Shown: positions 34,686-35,698 of the stretch, piece by piece | How positions within the stretch are numbered: the first letter of the stretch is position 1 | Layout: every line of letters begins with the position of its first letter | Assembly: GCF_000026985.1 (NCBI RefSeq) | Contig: NC_017390.1 | Span: 843,199-878,896, forward strand | Origin: Erwinia pyrifoliae DSM 12163 | Lineage (GTDB): Bacteria; Pseudomonadota; Gammaproteobacteria; Enterobacterales; Enterobacteriaceae | Direction of reading: 5' to 3' | Length of the DNA: 35,698 nucleotides | The notes under the pieces: model-generated | Told to the model about the DNA's origin: nothing | The model's database searches: none | The model's input: the letters and a program-made list of their open reading frames with translations, nothing else | Program-made: the position numbers and the translations under genes

Positions 34686-35013
34686 ATGAAACAAATCGAC
34701 CTATACCAGCAAAAAAATCATACGTTTGCCAGGATATACACGATGGAAAGACTGGATTAATGGAATGGGCATTACTGTCCATGATGTCAATTGCACAGAA
34801 ATATCTATTGAGAGTTTAGTGTTCCAGGGGAATAAATACACAGCCCAGGATCATTCCGGCTTAGACAGAGAAGACATATCAAAGGCTAAATTCTACGCGA
34901 TAAGCTTCTTCAGAATAGGGTTTGTCCTGCAGCGCGCGCAGAACCTCGCTCAAAAACCATTCTTTACGAATTTCGAAGCCACAATAACATTGACCGGAGA
35001 GAACAATGTCTGA
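34686..35013 (+). pseudogene. Small unknown ORF, apparently frameshifted at an A7 run
   Basis: I do not recognise this protein. From ATG 34686 (GAGAAG just upstream) a frame starting KQIDLYQQ stops at 34760. A second frame open until 35013 encodes LPGYTRWKDWINGMGI, then VHDVNCTEISIESLVFQG and DISKAKFYAISFFRIGF. Removing one A from the A7 run at 34711-34717 joins the two into a single protein of about 108 aa. If translated alone, the second frame could start at TTG 34726 or ATG 34765. No signal peptide or membrane helix is evident. Codon use (many AAA, ATA, AGA) is AT-richer than the neighbours, suggesting transfer. The following small ORF overlaps its end. Confidence 0.45.
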
Positions 35014-35054
35014 TTATAAAAGGATTGGAATAGTCCTGGTAGCATCAGTGCTGG
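35006..35054 (+). pseudogene. 5' fragment of a gene interrupted by an IS3-family element
   Basis: ATG 35006 has a good GGAGAG ribosome-binding site (34996-35001) and overlaps the end of the previous ORF by eight bases. It encodes MSDYKRIGIVLVASVL, the start of a protein with a hydrophobic N-terminal segment (membrane or exported). The frame then enters the IS sequence and stops two codons later at 35057-35059. The rest of the gene should lie beyond the right end of the IS, outside the window. Identity unknown. Confidence 0.5.
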
Positions 35055-35698
35055 TGTAAAGACACCCATTTTAGTTCCACACACTTTTTGAGATTTCCGG
35101 TTTCTCAGCCATCAGCCGATACTCTTCCGGCGTCAGGTTATTCAGGGATTCATGAGGCCGCTCACTGTTGTATTCATTCAGCCAGCGTTCCGTTATTTCC
35201 CGTGCTTCATTCAGTGTTCTGAACAGATAAAAATCCAGTATTTCGGTCCGGTACGTTCGGTTAAACCTTTCTATAAACGCGTTCTGTGTTGGCTTACCCG
35301 GCTTGATAAATTCCAGCATCACGCCATGCTCTTCGGCCCATTGCGCCAGAGCCAGAGATATCAGTTCCGGTCCGTTATCCATCCGCATCTTCAGCGGATA
35401 TCCACGGTTTGCCACTATCCTGTCCAGCACCCGGACGACACGCTGCGCCGGGATATTCAGGTCAATTTCGATAGCCAGTGCTTCACGGTTAAAATCATCC
35501 ACGACGTTGAAAGTCCGGAAACGTCGGCCACATGTCAGCGCGTCGTGCATAAAATCAATCGACCAGCTTTGGTTCAGTGCTTCCGGCGTTGCCAGCGGAG
35601 CCGGATTACGCACCGGCAGGCGTTGCTTACCCTTACGACGAAAATTCAGTTTTAGCAGACAGTAAATCCGGTGTACACGCTTGTGGTTCCAGACGTGG
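35055..35698 (-). mobile_element. IS3-family insertion sequence (3' part, runs off window)
   Basis: A transposase on the minus strand occupies nearly all of this segment. The element's 3' end is placed near 35055, where the sequence becomes TGTAAAGACACCC, a TG-starting end typical of IS3-family termini and 16 bases beyond the transposase stop codon. The boundary is inferred from the interrupted gene and the TG end. The other terminus, OrfA and the target duplication are not in the window. Confidence 0.75.
35071..35698 (-). CDS. IS3-family transposase OrfB (partial, 5' end missing)
   Basis: This is the C-terminal 208 codons of an rve-type DDE transposase; the frame is open through the window edge. 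It starts within WNHKRVHRIYCLLKLNFRRKG. Catalytic parts are visible: the first Asp in SWSIDFMHDAL, the second in MRMDNGPELIS, and the Glu in NAFIERFNRTYRTEILDFY. The C-terminus has NEYNSERPHESLNNLTPEEY. It resembles OrfB of the IS407/IS51-like branch more than IS2 or IS911; the subgroup is tentative. An internal GTG at 35613 is not the true start. Confidence 0.92.
   Translation of the reverse strand, partial: HVWNHKRVHRIYCLLKLNFRRKGKQRLPVRNPAPLATPEALNQSWSIDFMHDALTCGRRFRTFNVVDDFNREALAIEIDLNIPAQRVVRVLDRIVANRGYPLKMRMDNGPELISLALAQWAEEHGVMLEFIKPGKPTQNAFIERFNRTYRTEILDFYLFRTLNEAREITERWLNEYNSERPHESLNNLTPEEYRLMAEKPEISKSVWN

Overview
The window is a chromosomal segment from an enteric gammaproteobacterium. 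Gene order and protein sequences match the E. coli/Salmonella sgrR-setA-leu-ilvIH-cra-mra/dcw-lpxC-secM-secA region closely. A DciA/DUF721 gene between lpxC and secM, a short SgrS without a complete sgrT, and the overall divergence from E. coli point to Erwiniaceae (Erwinia-like). The genus is an inference; no rRNA is present.

Layout. (1) 1-204: end of a 120-bp-period repeat. (2) 205-3360: sugar-phosphate stress module, with SgrR regulator (minus), SgrS small RNA and SetA efflux pump (plus). (3) 3412-8330: leuABCD operon on the minus strand, with promoter, leucine-rich leader peptide LeuL and attenuator. (4) 8331-8977: spacer with no gene; E. coli has leuO here. (5) 8978-11254: ilvIH, acetohydroxyacid synthase III, closed by an intrinsic terminator. 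(6) 11359-12369: cra. (7) 12370-12816: non-coding, with interleaved inverted repeats. (8) 12817-29691: complete division and cell-wall cluster mraZ-rsmH-ftsL-ftsI-murE-murF-mraY-murD-ftsW-murG-murC-ddlB-ftsQ-ftsA-ftsZ, tightly packed, with a four-repeat MraZ operator at its promoter. (9) lpxC, convergent dciA, then secM-secA and a terminator. (10) 34592-35698: an AT-richer accessory patch where E. coli has mutT. It holds a small frameshifted unknown ORF, the first 16 codons of another gene, and an IS3-family element that interrupts it and runs off the window.

The genes cover linked core functions: glucose-phosphate stress control, branched-chain amino-acid synthesis (leu and ilv share precursors), carbon-flux control by Cra, peptidoglycan precursor synthesis and septation, lipid A commitment (LpxC), and Sec export with SecM feedback on SecA.

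Most of the window is well known. The items most worth a second look are the divergent SecM arrest motif and its possible pairing with the secA ribosome-binding region, the dciA gene, the short SgrS, the strong dyad just upstream of cra, the dyad cluster upstream of mraZ, and the disrupted patch after secA. I found no convincing entirely new system.
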